Below are positions 42,147 to 50,489 of a DNA stretch of 64,000 bases, piece by piece. Within the stretch, counting starts at the first letter, position 1. Each line of letters begins with the position of its first letter. The notes under the pieces were generated by a model that was not told the origin of the DNA, made no database searches, and was given only the letters and a program-made list of their open reading frames with translations. Source of the stretch: JALYYC01 sp963795805 (GTDB lineage: Bacteria > Chloroflexota > Dormibacteria > CF-121); assembly GCA_963795805.1 (NCBI GenBank), contig CAWCIV010000001.1, positions 310,001 to 374,000 on the forward strand. The letters run 5' to 3'. The position numbers were made by a program, and so were the translations under genes.

Positions 42147-43700
42147 ATGGCTAACTCGGCGTCGTCCGCCAACGTCCAACCCGGCCTCGCTGATAGGGCG
42201 ACCGCCCTGGTCGGTTGGACCATTGCCTGGCGTGCTACCAGCGCAGTCGCCACCCTTGCTCTGGGGGCGTTCCTGATCCGTCAGCTTCCCACTGACCAGT
42301 ACGGGCGCTACACATTCGTCCTGGGAGTGCTCGTGTACATCGCCCTCCTTGCCACATTTGGTCAGGACCAGGGCCTTCTCCGTTACCTTCCCGAAGTCCT
42401 GGCCCGTCACGATCGGGCTGCAGCTCAGGACCTCCTGCGTAAGAGTGCGATCGCCGTGGTGGGGGTCTGGGCCTTCAGCAGTGTTGCCGTTTTCATGCTC
42501 AGGCGCACGATCGATGCGGTCCTCAAAGCGCACGTGGGCGACCTGCTGGCGCTCGGCACGGTCTTACTGCTGGGCGGAATTGCCGTGGGAGTGCTGTCGT
42601 TTGCTCTCGTCGCCGTCTACGACATGCGGAGCCAGGCGATCGCGACGCCCATCGCTGGCGCCCTGACGCTCGCGCTTGCCGTTGTTTTTCTGCGGAAGGG
42701 AGGGCATCTCGAGTCGGTCCTCGTTGCCGGGGCTATCGGACAGTCGGCGCTCGCTGTCTGCTACTTCCTGCTTCTGCTCCGGCGTATCCGCAGGGCCGAG
42801 GGCATCCCTGGGGAGCGGGTTGGCTGGCGGCGGCTTCTCGTCTATGCGAGTGGCTGGTTGCCAAGCCTGTTGATCGCTTCGGCGGTAGGGTTTCAGTTCG
42901 AAAACATCTTTCTCTTGCGATTCAGCGGCTCGACGGCCGTGGCCTATTACGACACCGGCTATAACATCCCGCAGCGACTGGTCTCGCTCATCCCGAGCCT
43001 GCTCACGGGTGCATGGGTCGTCGGTACGCTTGAAGGGGCGCATCACGAGGTGGCCCGAATTCGCGCTGCGGTCATGGCCTTTTACAAGGGCATCTTCCTG
43101 GTCGCATTTCCGTTGGCAATCGCCGGCGCGGGGTTGCTGGGGCCGGTGATCCGGGTTTACACCAGCGGTCGCCTGCCCCCCGCTGAACAGATTGCGCCCG
43201 TCATGCTCATCTTCTTGACCGTAGCCCTCCTGGTCACGCCCTGGGGGCTTGTGGTGCGGGTCAGGGAACTGGCCTGGCTGAACGCGCTGGTCACCATCGC
43301 CCAACTTGGATTCGCAGCCCTGGCCGACTTATGGCTGATCCAGCGTTTTGGACTCTGGGGGGCCGTCCTGGCGGTAGGGTTGACGACGGCGCTCACCGTC
43401 GTGCTGTCGTTCGCCGCGTGGCGCGCCTTCGCCAGAGAAACCCTCGCGATTCCCTGGCATTACGCAGGCCGCTGCCTTATGGCCGCCTCACCCTACCTCT
43501 TGCTGTTGCCCGTGGCGTTTACCAGGCTGTCATCGCGAGTCCTGATCGTGGTCTGTCTCTTGGGTACGGCCGTGACGACTGCGGCGTGGGCGTATCTGGT
43601 TCGCCGGCTGGGCCTACTGTCCGCCGGCGAGGTGCCCCTCTTGCACGAAAGCCGGCACGGTGCCATCAAACGAGCGCTGCGGTACCTGGCTCCGGATTAG
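42147..43700 (+). CDS. polysaccharide-type flippase (MOP superfamily)
   Basis: A 517-residue membrane protein with about 12-14 helices. Helix patterns such as ALGAFLIRQLPTDQYGRYTFVLGVLVY and the mid-protein GWLPSLLIASAVGFQFENIFLLRFSG (like the Wzx/MurJ families) point to an O-antigen or lipid-linked oligosaccharide flippase. The start ATG 42147 is the Met following a TATAAT box; an upstream in-frame ATG at 42126 lies inside the promoter. It probably moves a lipid-linked glycan across the membrane; its C-terminus overlaps the convergent C39-like gene by 4 nt. Confidence 0.85.
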   Translation: MANSASSANVQPGLADRATALVGWTIAWRATSAVATLALGAFLIRQLPTDQYGRYTFVLGVLVYIALLATFGQDQGLLRYLPEVLARHDRAAAQDLLRKSAIAVVGVWAFSSVAVFMLRRTIDAVLKAHVGDLLALGTVLLLGGIAVGVLSFALVAVYDMRSQAIATPIAGALTLALAVVFLRKGGHLESVLVAGAIGQSALAVCYFLLLLRRIRRAEGIPGERVGWRRLLVYASGWLPSLLIASAVGFQFENIFLLRFSGSTAVAYYDTGYNIPQRLVSLIPSLLTGAWVVGTLEGAHHEVARIRAAVMAFYKGIFLVAFPLAIAGAGLLGPVIRVYTSGRLPPAEQIAPVMLIFLTVALLVTPWGLVVRVRELAWLNALVTIAQLGFAALADLWLIQRFGLWGAVLAVGLTTALTVVLSFAAWRAFARETLAIPWHYAGRCLMAASPYLLLLPVAFTRLSSRVLIVVCLLGTAVTTAAWAYLVRRLGLLSAGEVPLLHESRHGAIKRALRYLAPD

Positions 43701-44584
43701 AAGATCACGGCCATGTTGTTGAAGTCGCGCCAGTTGGCCTCGAAGAGCGACTTGCTGATCCAGTATTGCGAGCCGTGCAACGGGTCGTTGACGCGGACCT
43801 GGGTCTGGGAGATGCCGCTGAGGGTCACCGCATGCTCAACAAACGAATATCGAACTGTCCGTCCGTCCCATGCGGTCCAGGTGCGCACGACTGGCCGTGC
43901 CCAGTTGGTTTCGACCCAGACTTCGACCGGATGCCCGGTCAAGAGGGCGTGATACACGGACGCCGACGATAGCCCCTCGCCCCCGGTGGCGCCTGGGTCA
44001 CCGTGTGAGTGCGCGATGGACAGGATCACCGGCCAGTAGACGCCGTAGCCGGTCGGGGTGTAGTCGTTCCCATTGACCTGGCCGACGAAATTCGTATATG
44101 GATCGCCCCATCGCAGGACGGTGTGATTGGGTCCCATGACGGGCGCCCGGGTGTCGGGGTTCTCCTGGGCAAACAGGGCCGAGTCACTGTAGTAATGTCC
44201 AGAGGTCGCGAGGCCCATCCGGAGGGCGCTGGTCTCGCAGTCGAGCACCATGGCCTGTCGGTAGATCGGCACGTTGATCGTCGCGTACCCCGGGGGCGGC
44301 GTCCATGGCCGGGGGGCCACAAACGCGCGCGGCGCGGGTGCCAGTGTTGGTGCCGACGCCGGCGCCGGTGGCGGCGGGAGCTCGAGCATGTAGATCTCGG
44401 CCGGTGAGGCTTGCTGCGCGACGGCAAATTGCGTCCGGCGCGCACCGGTCGACGGGAGCGATGACGCCACAACCGCAGACGTTGGCGTGGAGTGTCTGGT
44501 CTTCGCGATCGGCCCGATGACGTAACTGCCCGCGAGGCTCGCGCCGATGACACCTACGCAGGCGATCGTCGTAAGCCTCTTCAT
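43697..44584 (-). CDS. secreted C39-family-like cysteine peptidase
   Basis: A 295-residue protein with an N-terminal signal or anchor helix (about 8-28), a Pro/Ala-rich linker (90-120), and a papain-like C39_2 domain: NVPIYRQAMVLDCETSALRMGL (catalytic Cys near 145), HSHGDP..., SFVEHAVTLSGI (His near 258) and VNDPLHGSQYWI (Asn-Asp). It probably processes peptides outside the cell, or binds them. ATG 44584 is the last Met before the signal peptide. Confidence 0.75.
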   Translation of the reverse strand: MKRLTTIACVGVIGASLAGSYVIGPIAKTRHSTPTSAVVASSLPSTGARRTQFAVAQQASPAEIYMLELPPPPAPASAPTLAPAPRAFVAPRPWTPPPGYATINVPIYRQAMVLDCETSALRMGLATSGHYYSDSALFAQENPDTRAPVMGPNHTVLRWGDPYTNFVGQVNGNDYTPTGYGVYWPVILSIAHSHGDPGATGGEGLSSASVYHALLTGHPVEVWVETNWARPVVRTWTAWDGRTVRYSFVEHAVTLSGISQTQVRVNDPLHGSQYWISKSLFEANWRDFNNMAVIF

Positions 44585-44691
44585 GGCCGTTGTTACTGCC
44601 AACGTAATGCGCCAGGCTTGCGGCACCGGTTTCGAACGCAGCCTCGTGTGGCGCCTGTTACCCCGCCGTTAATCGGGTCAGTAGTATTTGC

Positions 44692-45423
44692 TTGCTGAAA
44701 CTCGAATCCCGGATTGCGATCGTAACGGGTGCCGGACGCGGGATCGGCGAGGGAATCGCCCGCCGCCTCGCGCAGGACGGCGCCAGCGTCGTCTGCGCTG
44801 ACGTCAATCAACCTGATGCCACGCGCGTGGCCGCTGACTGCGGACATGGCGCCATCAGCCAGGCCCTGGATGTCACGGATTCGAGTCAATGCGACGCGTT
44901 GGTCACGAGCGTCCATCAGCGGTTCGGCCGCCTCGACATCCTGGTGAACAACGCGGGGATCAACCGCGATGCCATGCTCCACAAGATGACCGACGAGCAA
45001 TGGGCCCAGGTGCTCGCGGTCGATCTCAGTGGCGTGTTCTACATGACCCGCGCCGCCAGCCGGGTCATGCGCGCGGCTGGCTCCGGCCGCATTGTGAATA
45101 TCGCGTCCGCCAGCTGGATGGGCAATATCGGCCAGGCGAACTATGCTGCGGCCAAAGCCGGCGTCGTGGGCCTGACGCGGACCGCGGCGAAAGAACTGGC
45201 GCGCTCGCAGGTGACGGCGAATGCGATCTGCCCGGGGTTCATCGACACCGCGATGACTCGCGGGATCCCGGACGCGATCCGCGCGCAACAGGTGGAGAAG
45301 ATACCGCTGGGACGCATGGGCCAGCCGGCTGACGTTGCCGCCGTGGTCGCCTTCCTGGCCTCGGATGAAGCCGGCTATGTCACCGGGGAAGTCATCAACG
45401 TCGGCGGCGGCTACGTCTTGTGA
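44692..45423 (+). CDS. SDR, 3-hydroxybutyrate dehydrogenase/acetoacetyl-CoA reductase-like
   Basis: A 243-residue classical SDR: TGAGRGIGEGIARRL (NAD-binding), LVNNAGINRDAMLHKMTDEQW near residue 84, IASASWMGNIGQANYAAAKAG with the Ser-Tyr-Lys triad near 140-158, and PGFIDTAMTRGIP. Together with the following CoA-transferase it probably converts 3-hydroxybutyrate to acetoacetate or the CoA ester. TTG 44692 is the only start and lies 4 nt after TAGTAT (44682-44687). Its TGA overlaps the next GTG. Confidence 0.88.
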   Translation: MLKLESRIAIVTGAGRGIGEGIARRLAQDGASVVCADVNQPDATRVAADCGHGAISQALDVTDSSQCDALVTSVHQRFGRLDILVNNAGINRDAMLHKMTDEQWAQVLAVDLSGVFYMTRAASRVMRAAGSGRIVNIASASWMGNIGQANYAAAKAGVVGLTRTAAKELARSQVTANAICPGFIDTAMTRGIPDAIRAQQVEKIPLGRMGQPADVAAVVAFLASDEAGYVTGEVINVGGGYVL

Positions 45424-46949
45424 GACTTGTCGGCCTGGCCGACGCCGTGGCCGCCATCCCGGATCACGCGACCATCGCCGTCGATGGCTTCACGCTCATG
45501 GGTGTCGCCGAGGCGCTTTATGAGGCGATCGAACGAACTTTCTTCAGCACCGGCCACCCGAGCGACCTGACGATCGTGCATGCGGCCGGCCAGTCGAACC
45601 GGAAGATCGGCTTTGAGCACTTCGCGGTCGAGGGGCTGGCCAGGCGCATCGTCGGCTCACACTGGGGCTTGATGCCAAGGATGTCGAAATTCCTGGGCGA
45701 TGGCCGAGCCGAGGCCGTTTGCCTGCCGCAGGGACAGATCGCCACGCTGTACCGGGCGATCGCGGCCGGCCGGCCGGGCAATCTCACAAAAATCGGCCTG
45801 GGGACCTTCGTTGACCCACGCCTCGAGGGCGGCAAGGTCAATCAACCGGCCAAAGACCATGCGCCGGACTATGTCGCGATCGAGTCGATCGGCGGCCAGG
45901 AATTCATGTTCTACAAGAGCTTCGCGATCGACGTTGGCATCTTCCGCGCCAGTGTGGTCGATCAAGATGGCAATTGCTCGCACGAGGACGAAGCCGTCTG
46001 GCTTGATGCGCTGGCCATTGCCCAGGCGGCGCACAACTCTGGTGGCGTCGTCATCTGCCAGGCGAAAAAGCTGGTCGCGCGCGGCACGATTCCCCCCCGG
46101 CAGGTGACGGTCCCGGGGGCGCTGGTTGATCTTGTCGTCGAAGCACCGGAGCCGGAGCGCCAGCACCGTCAAACCGACCGGACGTACTTTGACGAGGTCT
46201 ATGTCTCGGCCGCCACCGGTTCCGAGTTGGCGCGCGCGCCATACTCCGCGCGCCTGGCGATCGGCCGTCGCGCGATCAGATTCCTCCACAGGGGGGACAT
46301 CGTCAATATCGGCACCGGTATCCCCGGCGATACCGTGGGCCCGGCCCTCGCCGAAGCAGGCCTGTCAAGTGCCATCACTCTGACCGTCGAGTCTGGCGTC
46401 TACGGCGGCGTCCCGGCCGGTGGTGTGGATTTCGGGATCACGGCCCACCCGACGGCGATCATTCCCCACGCCAGCCAGTTTGATTTCTACAATGGCGGCG
46501 GTTTGGATGCCACGTTTATGGGCGCCGGACAGGTCGACAAGCAGGGGAACGTCAACGTCAGCCTCCTTGGCGGACGCGTGATCGGAGCCGGCGGCTTCAT
46601 CGACATCACCCAGAGCGCGAGGCTCGTGTGTTTCTGCTTCACGCTCGAGGGCCGCAACGAGAAATTTGTCCGGACCGTTGACCATCTGACGTTCAGTGCC
46701 GAGCAAGCCCGGAGGAATAAGCAACAAGTCCTGTACGTCAGTGAGCGCGCGGTTTTCAAACTAGGCGCCGAAGGACTCGAGCTGATCGAGGTTGCCCCTG
46801 GCCAGGACGTCGATGCATTGGTCAATCAGGTTGGCTTTCCGGTCAAGGTCGGACCGTCAGTTGCACCCATGCCCGCCGATATTTTTCGCGAGCGTGTTGG
46901 CGAGGTCGACCTCCCGGCACGTCCAGCAGGCAAAATACGTCTGTCTTAG
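45420..46949 (+). CDS. 3-ketoacid CoA-transferase, fused alpha and beta subunits
   Basis: A 509-residue type I CoA-transferase with the alpha-like half (VDGFTLMGVAEAL, RIVGSHWGLMPRM) and beta-like half (GDIVNIGTGIPGD, then the catalytic-Glu motif TVESGVYGGVPAGG near residue 325). Fused proteins of this size are the succinyl-CoA or acetate/acetoacetate CoA-transferases. GTG 45420 overlaps the SDR stop in GTGA. Together the pair forms a ketone-body/PHB degradation unit. The last base of the stop TAG is the first base of the tRNA that follows. Confidence 0.9.
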   Translation: MRLVGLADAVAAIPDHATIAVDGFTLMGVAEALYEAIERTFFSTGHPSDLTIVHAAGQSNRKIGFEHFAVEGLARRIVGSHWGLMPRMSKFLGDGRAEAVCLPQGQIATLYRAIAAGRPGNLTKIGLGTFVDPRLEGGKVNQPAKDHAPDYVAIESIGGQEFMFYKSFAIDVGIFRASVVDQDGNCSHEDEAVWLDALAIAQAAHNSGGVVICQAKKLVARGTIPPRQVTVPGALVDLVVEAPEPERQHRQTDRTYFDEVYVSAATGSELARAPYSARLAIGRRAIRFLHRGDIVNIGTGIPGDTVGPALAEAGLSSAITLTVESGVYGGVPAGGVDFGITAHPTAIIPHASQFDFYNGGGLDATFMGAGQVDKQGNVNVSLLGGRVIGAGGFIDITQSARLVCFCFTLEGRNEKFVRTVDHLTFSAEQARRNKQQVLYVSERAVFKLGAEGLELIEVAPGQDVDALVNQVGFPVKVGPSVAPMPADIFRERVGEVDLPARPAGKIRLS

Positions 46950-47022
46950 GGCCGTTAGCTCAGGTGGTTAGAGCGGCCGGCTCATAACCGGTTGGTCGAA
47001 GGTTCGAGTCCTTCACGGCCCA
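46949..47022 (+). tRNA. tRNA with CAU anticodon, probably tRNA-Ile2 (lysidine type)
   Basis: A 74-nt cloverleaf: acceptor GGGCCGT/ACGGCCC (46949-46955 with 47015-47021), D arm, anticodon loop CTCATAA with CAT at 46983-46985, and T arm GGTTCGAGTCC. The 3' CCA is not encoded (discriminator A 47022). The anticodon alone would be Met, but C4-G69 and C5-G68, which TilS recognises, and the TTGGTCG variable region resemble tRNA-Ile2. The first base is the last base of the upstream CDS stop codon. Confidence 0.85.
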
Positions 47023-47189
47023 TCTCCCCGGCGAGGTGCGAGGCGTCATGTACCGGCCGTGATCGCGAGCGCCGATCGGCCCTTGTAAGGCCAGCCGAAG
47101 CATTAGGCCCGTTGTCAGCCGAATTTTGCACGCGGAGAATAGCCCGATTGGCCGAGTCACGGGTAAGGCTTCCCCTGTAGGTTTACGGC

Positions 47190-47660
47190 ATGGCTCGGAG
47201 CAAGCGTGGACAGGGCCTGATCGAGTACGCACTGCTGCTTGCGCTCGGCGCCGTCGTTGCCGTCAGTGTGATCGGATTGGCGGCCCCGCAAGTGGCGGGA
47301 ATCTATCAGCGCGTGAATGACGGTCTCGCCAACCCGGCCGCCATGGTGTTCAACCCTGGGCCGGCCGCCATCCCGGTGGCCGTTCCGGACGTCATCGCGA
47401 CCGCCGAACCAACCCCGACGGCGAGCGCCACGCCGACCGCGACCTCGCAGCCAACGCCACGGGCAACCCCAGCTCCAACGCCAGCCGCGACCCGAGCTCC
47501 AACGCCAGCCCCAACCCCGGCTCCAACGCCAGCCCCAACCCGAGCTCCAACGCCAGCCGCGACCCCGGCTCCGGTGGCCGCCGCGACACCGGCTCCAACG
47601 CCGGCCGCGCCGAGGGCCTCTGACGATGGCCAGGGCCAGCACGGGCACCACCGCGACTAG
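47190..47660 (+). CDS. Flp/Tad-type pilin with a long Pro/Thr/Ala tail
   Basis: A 156-residue protein beginning with a type IVb (Flp) prepilin signature: KRGQGLIEYALLLALGAVVAVSVIGLAA, with Gly before the processed residue and the conserved Glu. Cleavage would occur after Gly-Gln-Gly. After about residue 75 the sequence becomes almost entirely Pro, Thr and Ala repeats (PTPA, PTRA), unlike normal short Flp pilins. ATG 47190 is 6 nt after TAGGTT. No other tad genes lie nearby. Confidence 0.75.
   Translation: MARSKRGQGLIEYALLLALGAVVAVSVIGLAAPQVAGIYQRVNDGLANPAAMVFNPGPAAIPVAVPDVIATAEPTPTASATPTATSQPTPRATPAPTPAATRAPTPAPTPAPTPAPTRAPTPAATPAPVAAATPAPTPAAPRASDDGQGQHGHHRD
47455..47604 (+). repeat. degenerate 12-bp repeat encoding PTPA units
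   Basis: About twelve imperfect repeats of a CCAACGCCAGCC-like unit, each encoding Pro-Thr-Pro-Ala or Pro-Thr-Arg-Ala, extend inside the pilin gene. The region is prone to slippage. Confidence 0.75.
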
Positions 47661-47697
47661 TTAGGCCGAGCGCGCGTTCGGATCCGCGGCCGGTCAC

Positions 47698-48759
47698 CTA
47701 CATGTGTTCGCCGAGTTTGCTCCCGATCCCAACCTCGTCGAGCGGACCGTAATTGTTCGTCGCGTCGCTGGCGTTGATGATCTTTGGACCGCGCCACCTC
47801 TGGACACTGCCACCCATCTTCAAGATCCAGACCTCGAGCTGCCCATCGGGAAGGACTCGGCCGACGCGCGCGAACGACCGCGACCGATCCTTCAGACGAA
47901 TCACGTCCTTGACCTCGAAACGCTCCGGCGGTCTCGCACCCGCCGCGCCGTTCGATTCGGCTGTCCCGGCGTGACCAGCCTGACCGGCCGCGTTGGGACG
48001 AATCTTCCGCGCGATCCGGGCGATCGGGTCGTAGACGTCGCTGGCCATCCGTTCCTTGAGCGGGATGATCGCGTTGTCGGTGATCTTGATGTGCTCCGGG
48101 CAGACTTCCTGGCAGCACTTGGTGATGTTGCACATGCCAACGCCGGCCTTCCCGTGCAACAGCCCGGTGCGCCGCTCCGTGTCGAGCGGATGCATCTCCA
48201 GGCCTGCGATGCGAACCATGTAGCGGGGGCCGTAGTAGAGCGACTTGTCATCGTGGTTGCGGAGCACGTGACAGACGTCCTGGCAGAGGAAGCACTCGAT
48301 GCATTTGCGGTACTCGTAGACCCGCTCGGTGTCCTGGGGCAGCATCTTGTAGGGCACGGGTTCGTTGGCCGGTGGCCTGAACGGTGGGATCTCCTTGTTG
48401 ACGGTGTAGTTCCATGACACGTCCGTGACCAGGTCCTTGATCAGCGGGAACGTGCGCATGGGCCAGACGTGAATCTCTTCGTTGGGAAATTCATCGACCC
48501 GTGTCTTGCACATCAGGCGCGGCCGGCCGTTGATTTCGGCGCTGCACGAGCCGCATTTCGCGGCCTTACAGTTCCAGCGGCAGGCAAGGTCGTTGGCGAA
48601 GTTCGCCTGGATATAGTGGATCGCGTCGAGCACCACCATGCCCTCGAGCGCCGGTACGTCGAAGCGTTCCTCTTTGCCGCCCGTTGCGTCTCCGCGATAG
48701 ACCTGGAGAACGATCGGGCCGCTCGAGACCTTGGGGCCGCCGACGCCGTTCGCGCTCAC
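47698..48759 (-). CDS. sdhB: succinate dehydrogenase iron-sulfur subunit with C-terminal extension
   Basis: A 353-residue subunit with the [2Fe-2S] ligands CRWNCKAAKCGSCS (Cys60, 64, 69, 72 and 84) and the two 4Fe/3Fe cluster motifs CIECFLCQDVC (153-163) and CNITKCCQEVC (210-220). The normal enzyme ends near residue 250; here about 100 extra residues follow, of which 280-353 look like a folded beta domain (FEVKDVIRLKDRSR, LPDGQLEVWIL). GTG 48759 overlaps the sdhA stop in GTGA. The order C-A-B and the short TM subunit match mycobacterial Sdh1. Confidence 0.92.
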   Translation of the reverse strand: MSANGVGGPKVSSGPIVLQVYRGDATGGKEERFDVPALEGMVVLDAIHYIQANFANDLACRWNCKAAKCGSCSAEINGRPRLMCKTRVDEFPNEEIHVWPMRTFPLIKDLVTDVSWNYTVNKEIPPFRPPANEPVPYKMLPQDTERVYEYRKCIECFLCQDVCHVLRNHDDKSLYYGPRYMVRIAGLEMHPLDTERRTGLLHGKAGVGMCNITKCCQEVCPEHIKITDNAIIPLKERMASDVYDPIARIARKIRPNAAGQAGHAGTAESNGAAGARPPERFEVKDVIRLKDRSRSFARVGRVLPDGQLEVWILKMGGSVQRWRGPKIINASDATNNYGPLDEVGIGSKLGEHM

Positions 48760-50489
48760 GCCGGGACGCCCTGGGGCGCTTTTTCCTCGAAGAGCCGGCC
48801 CAGCTCAGGGGGCATCTCCGGGACCGGCCGCCGCTTGATCCTCATGGTGCCCTGGTCGTTCGAGGCCACCAGGTTGACCCGGGCGAGCGCGGGCTCCTTT
48901 TCCAGGTAGTCGAGGCGCCAGTGCGCGCCGCGGCTTTCCTTGCGCTCGATGGCGGCGCGGACGATCGCCTCCGCGATCGTCAGCATGAATCGAAGGTCGC
49001 GTGTCGTGTGCCAGCCCGGGTTGTAGCGGCGCGACCCGGGAACGTGAACCTTCGCCGACCGGGCGCGCAGCTCGAGCACGTTGGTGAGACACGCCGTCAG
49101 CCCTTTTTCGTTTCTGGCGAGACCAGCCCCTTCCTGCATCGCCTGCTGCAGCGCCTGCTGAAGGTGATAGACGTTCTCGGTCCCGCCGGCGGCGAATGGC
49201 TTCAACAGGATGGCCTGTTCGGCGGCGACCTGTTTTTCGTCGATCGCCGCTGGTCCTACCTCTCGCTGATAGCTGGCGGCGGCGGCGCCGGCACGTCGCC
49301 CGAACACCAGCAGATCGGACAGGGAGTTTCCGCCCAGGCGGTTCGAGCCGTGCAGACCGGCGGCGGCTTCACCCGCCGCATAGAGGCCCGGCAGCGTCGT
49401 AGCACCCGTCTCGGCTTCGACGAGCAGCCCGCCCATGGCATAGTGGATCGTCGGCGCGACCTCCATCGGCTGCTTTGTGATGTCGACCTCGGCGAGGCGC
49501 AAGAACTGCTCGTACATCGAAGGCAGCTTCTTCTTGATGCGGTCGGCCCCGAGGTGACGCACGTCAAGGTAGGCGCCGCCATGCTCGGTCCCGCGGCCGG
49601 CCTGGACTTCTTTATAAATGGACCTGGCGACGACGTCTCGAGAGGAGAGCTCTTTCTTTTTCGGATCGTACTCGAGCATGAACCGCTTGCCTTCGCGGTC
49701 CGTCAGGTAGCCACCCTCGCCTCGGACGGCCTCCGTGACCAGGATGCCCTTGACTCCGGGCGGCCATACCATGCCGGTCGGATGGAACTGCACCATCTCG
49801 GGGTCGAGGATTTCTGCCCCGGCCTCATAGCCCATCCCGACCCCGTCGCCCGTGCCTTCCCACGAATTCGAGGTCACCTTGTACAAGCGGCCCCAGCCGC
49901 CGGTCGCGAGGATAACGGCCTTTGCCTGGAAGGCGACGAAGCTCCCGTCGATCCGGTTGTAGCCGAACGCGCCGGTGACCCGCTTCCCTTCCCGAAGGAG
50001 CCTGGTGAGTGTCCATTCCATATGCACGTCGATCCCCAGGGCCACGACGCGATCCTGCAGGGTACGAATGATTTCCAGCCCGGTCCGATCCCCGACATGG
50101 CACAGGCGCCGGTACGTGTGCGCGCCAAAGGCACGCTGAAGGATCCGTCCATCGGGCGTGCGGTCGAAGATGGCACCCCAGGTTTCGAGCTCGTACACGC
50201 GGTCTGGGGATTCCTTGGCGTGGATCTCCGCCATACGCCAGTTGTTGATCATCTGTCCCCCGCGCATCGTGTCCTGGAAGTGCATCTGCCAGCCGTCCGC
50301 ACTGTCCACGTTGCCGAGAGCGGCGGCCACCCCGCCTTCGGCCATCACCGTGTGAGCCTTGCCGAGCAGGGACTTACACACGATCGTGACGCGCGCGCCC
50401 TGCGCCGCCGCTTCGATCGCGGCGCGCATGCCGGCGCCGCCCGCCCCGATGACGAGGACGTCGGTCGTCAGCGTCTCGAACGGTTCCAT
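48756..50489 (-). CDS. sdhA: succinate dehydrogenase/fumarate reductase flavoprotein subunit
   Basis: A 577-residue FAD subunit: dinucleotide fold VLVIGAGGAGMRAAIEAA (residues 11-28), the FAD-linking His region KAHTVMAEGGVAAALG near 45, FHPTGM near 245, substrate-binding Arg region near ELSSRDVVARSIYKE and GLYAAGEAAAGLHGSNRLGGNSLSDLLVFGRRAG near 385. It oxidises succinate in the TCA cycle, or reduces fumarate. ATG 50489 overlaps the previous TGA. A long antisense frame over this gene is a shadow. Confidence 0.93.
   Translation of the reverse strand: MEPFETLTTDVLVIGAGGAGMRAAIEAAAQGARVTIVCKSLLGKAHTVMAEGGVAAALGNVDSADGWQMHFQDTMRGGQMINNWRMAEIHAKESPDRVYELETWGAIFDRTPDGRILQRAFGAHTYRRLCHVGDRTGLEIIRTLQDRVVALGIDVHMEWTLTRLLREGKRVTGAFGYNRIDGSFVAFQAKAVILATGGWGRLYKVTSNSWEGTGDGVGMGYEAGAEILDPEMVQFHPTGMVWPPGVKGILVTEAVRGEGGYLTDREGKRFMLEYDPKKKELSSRDVVARSIYKEVQAGRGTEHGGAYLDVRHLGADRIKKKLPSMYEQFLRLAEVDITKQPMEVAPTIHYAMGGLLVEAETGATTLPGLYAAGEAAAGLHGSNRLGGNSLSDLLVFGRRAGAAAASYQREVGPAAIDEKQVAAEQAILLKPFAAGGTENVYHLQQALQQAMQEGAGLARNEKGLTACLTNVLELRARSAKVHVPGSRRYNPGWHTTRDLRFMLTIAEAIVRAAIERKESRGAHWRLDYLEKEPALARVNLVASNDQGTMRIKRRPVPEMPPELGRLFEEKAPQGVPA

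Noticed and set aside
46949..47022. Simple annotation as initiator tRNA-fMet
   Set aside because: The first acceptor pair is G-C and the anticodon stem lacks three consecutive G-C pairs in the initiator arrangement (GGG/CCC); the variable region fits Ile2.
47317..47664. Overlapping plus-strand frame over the pilin tail
   Set aside because: Arg/Pro/Gln-rich translation of the repeat in another frame, with no start signal.
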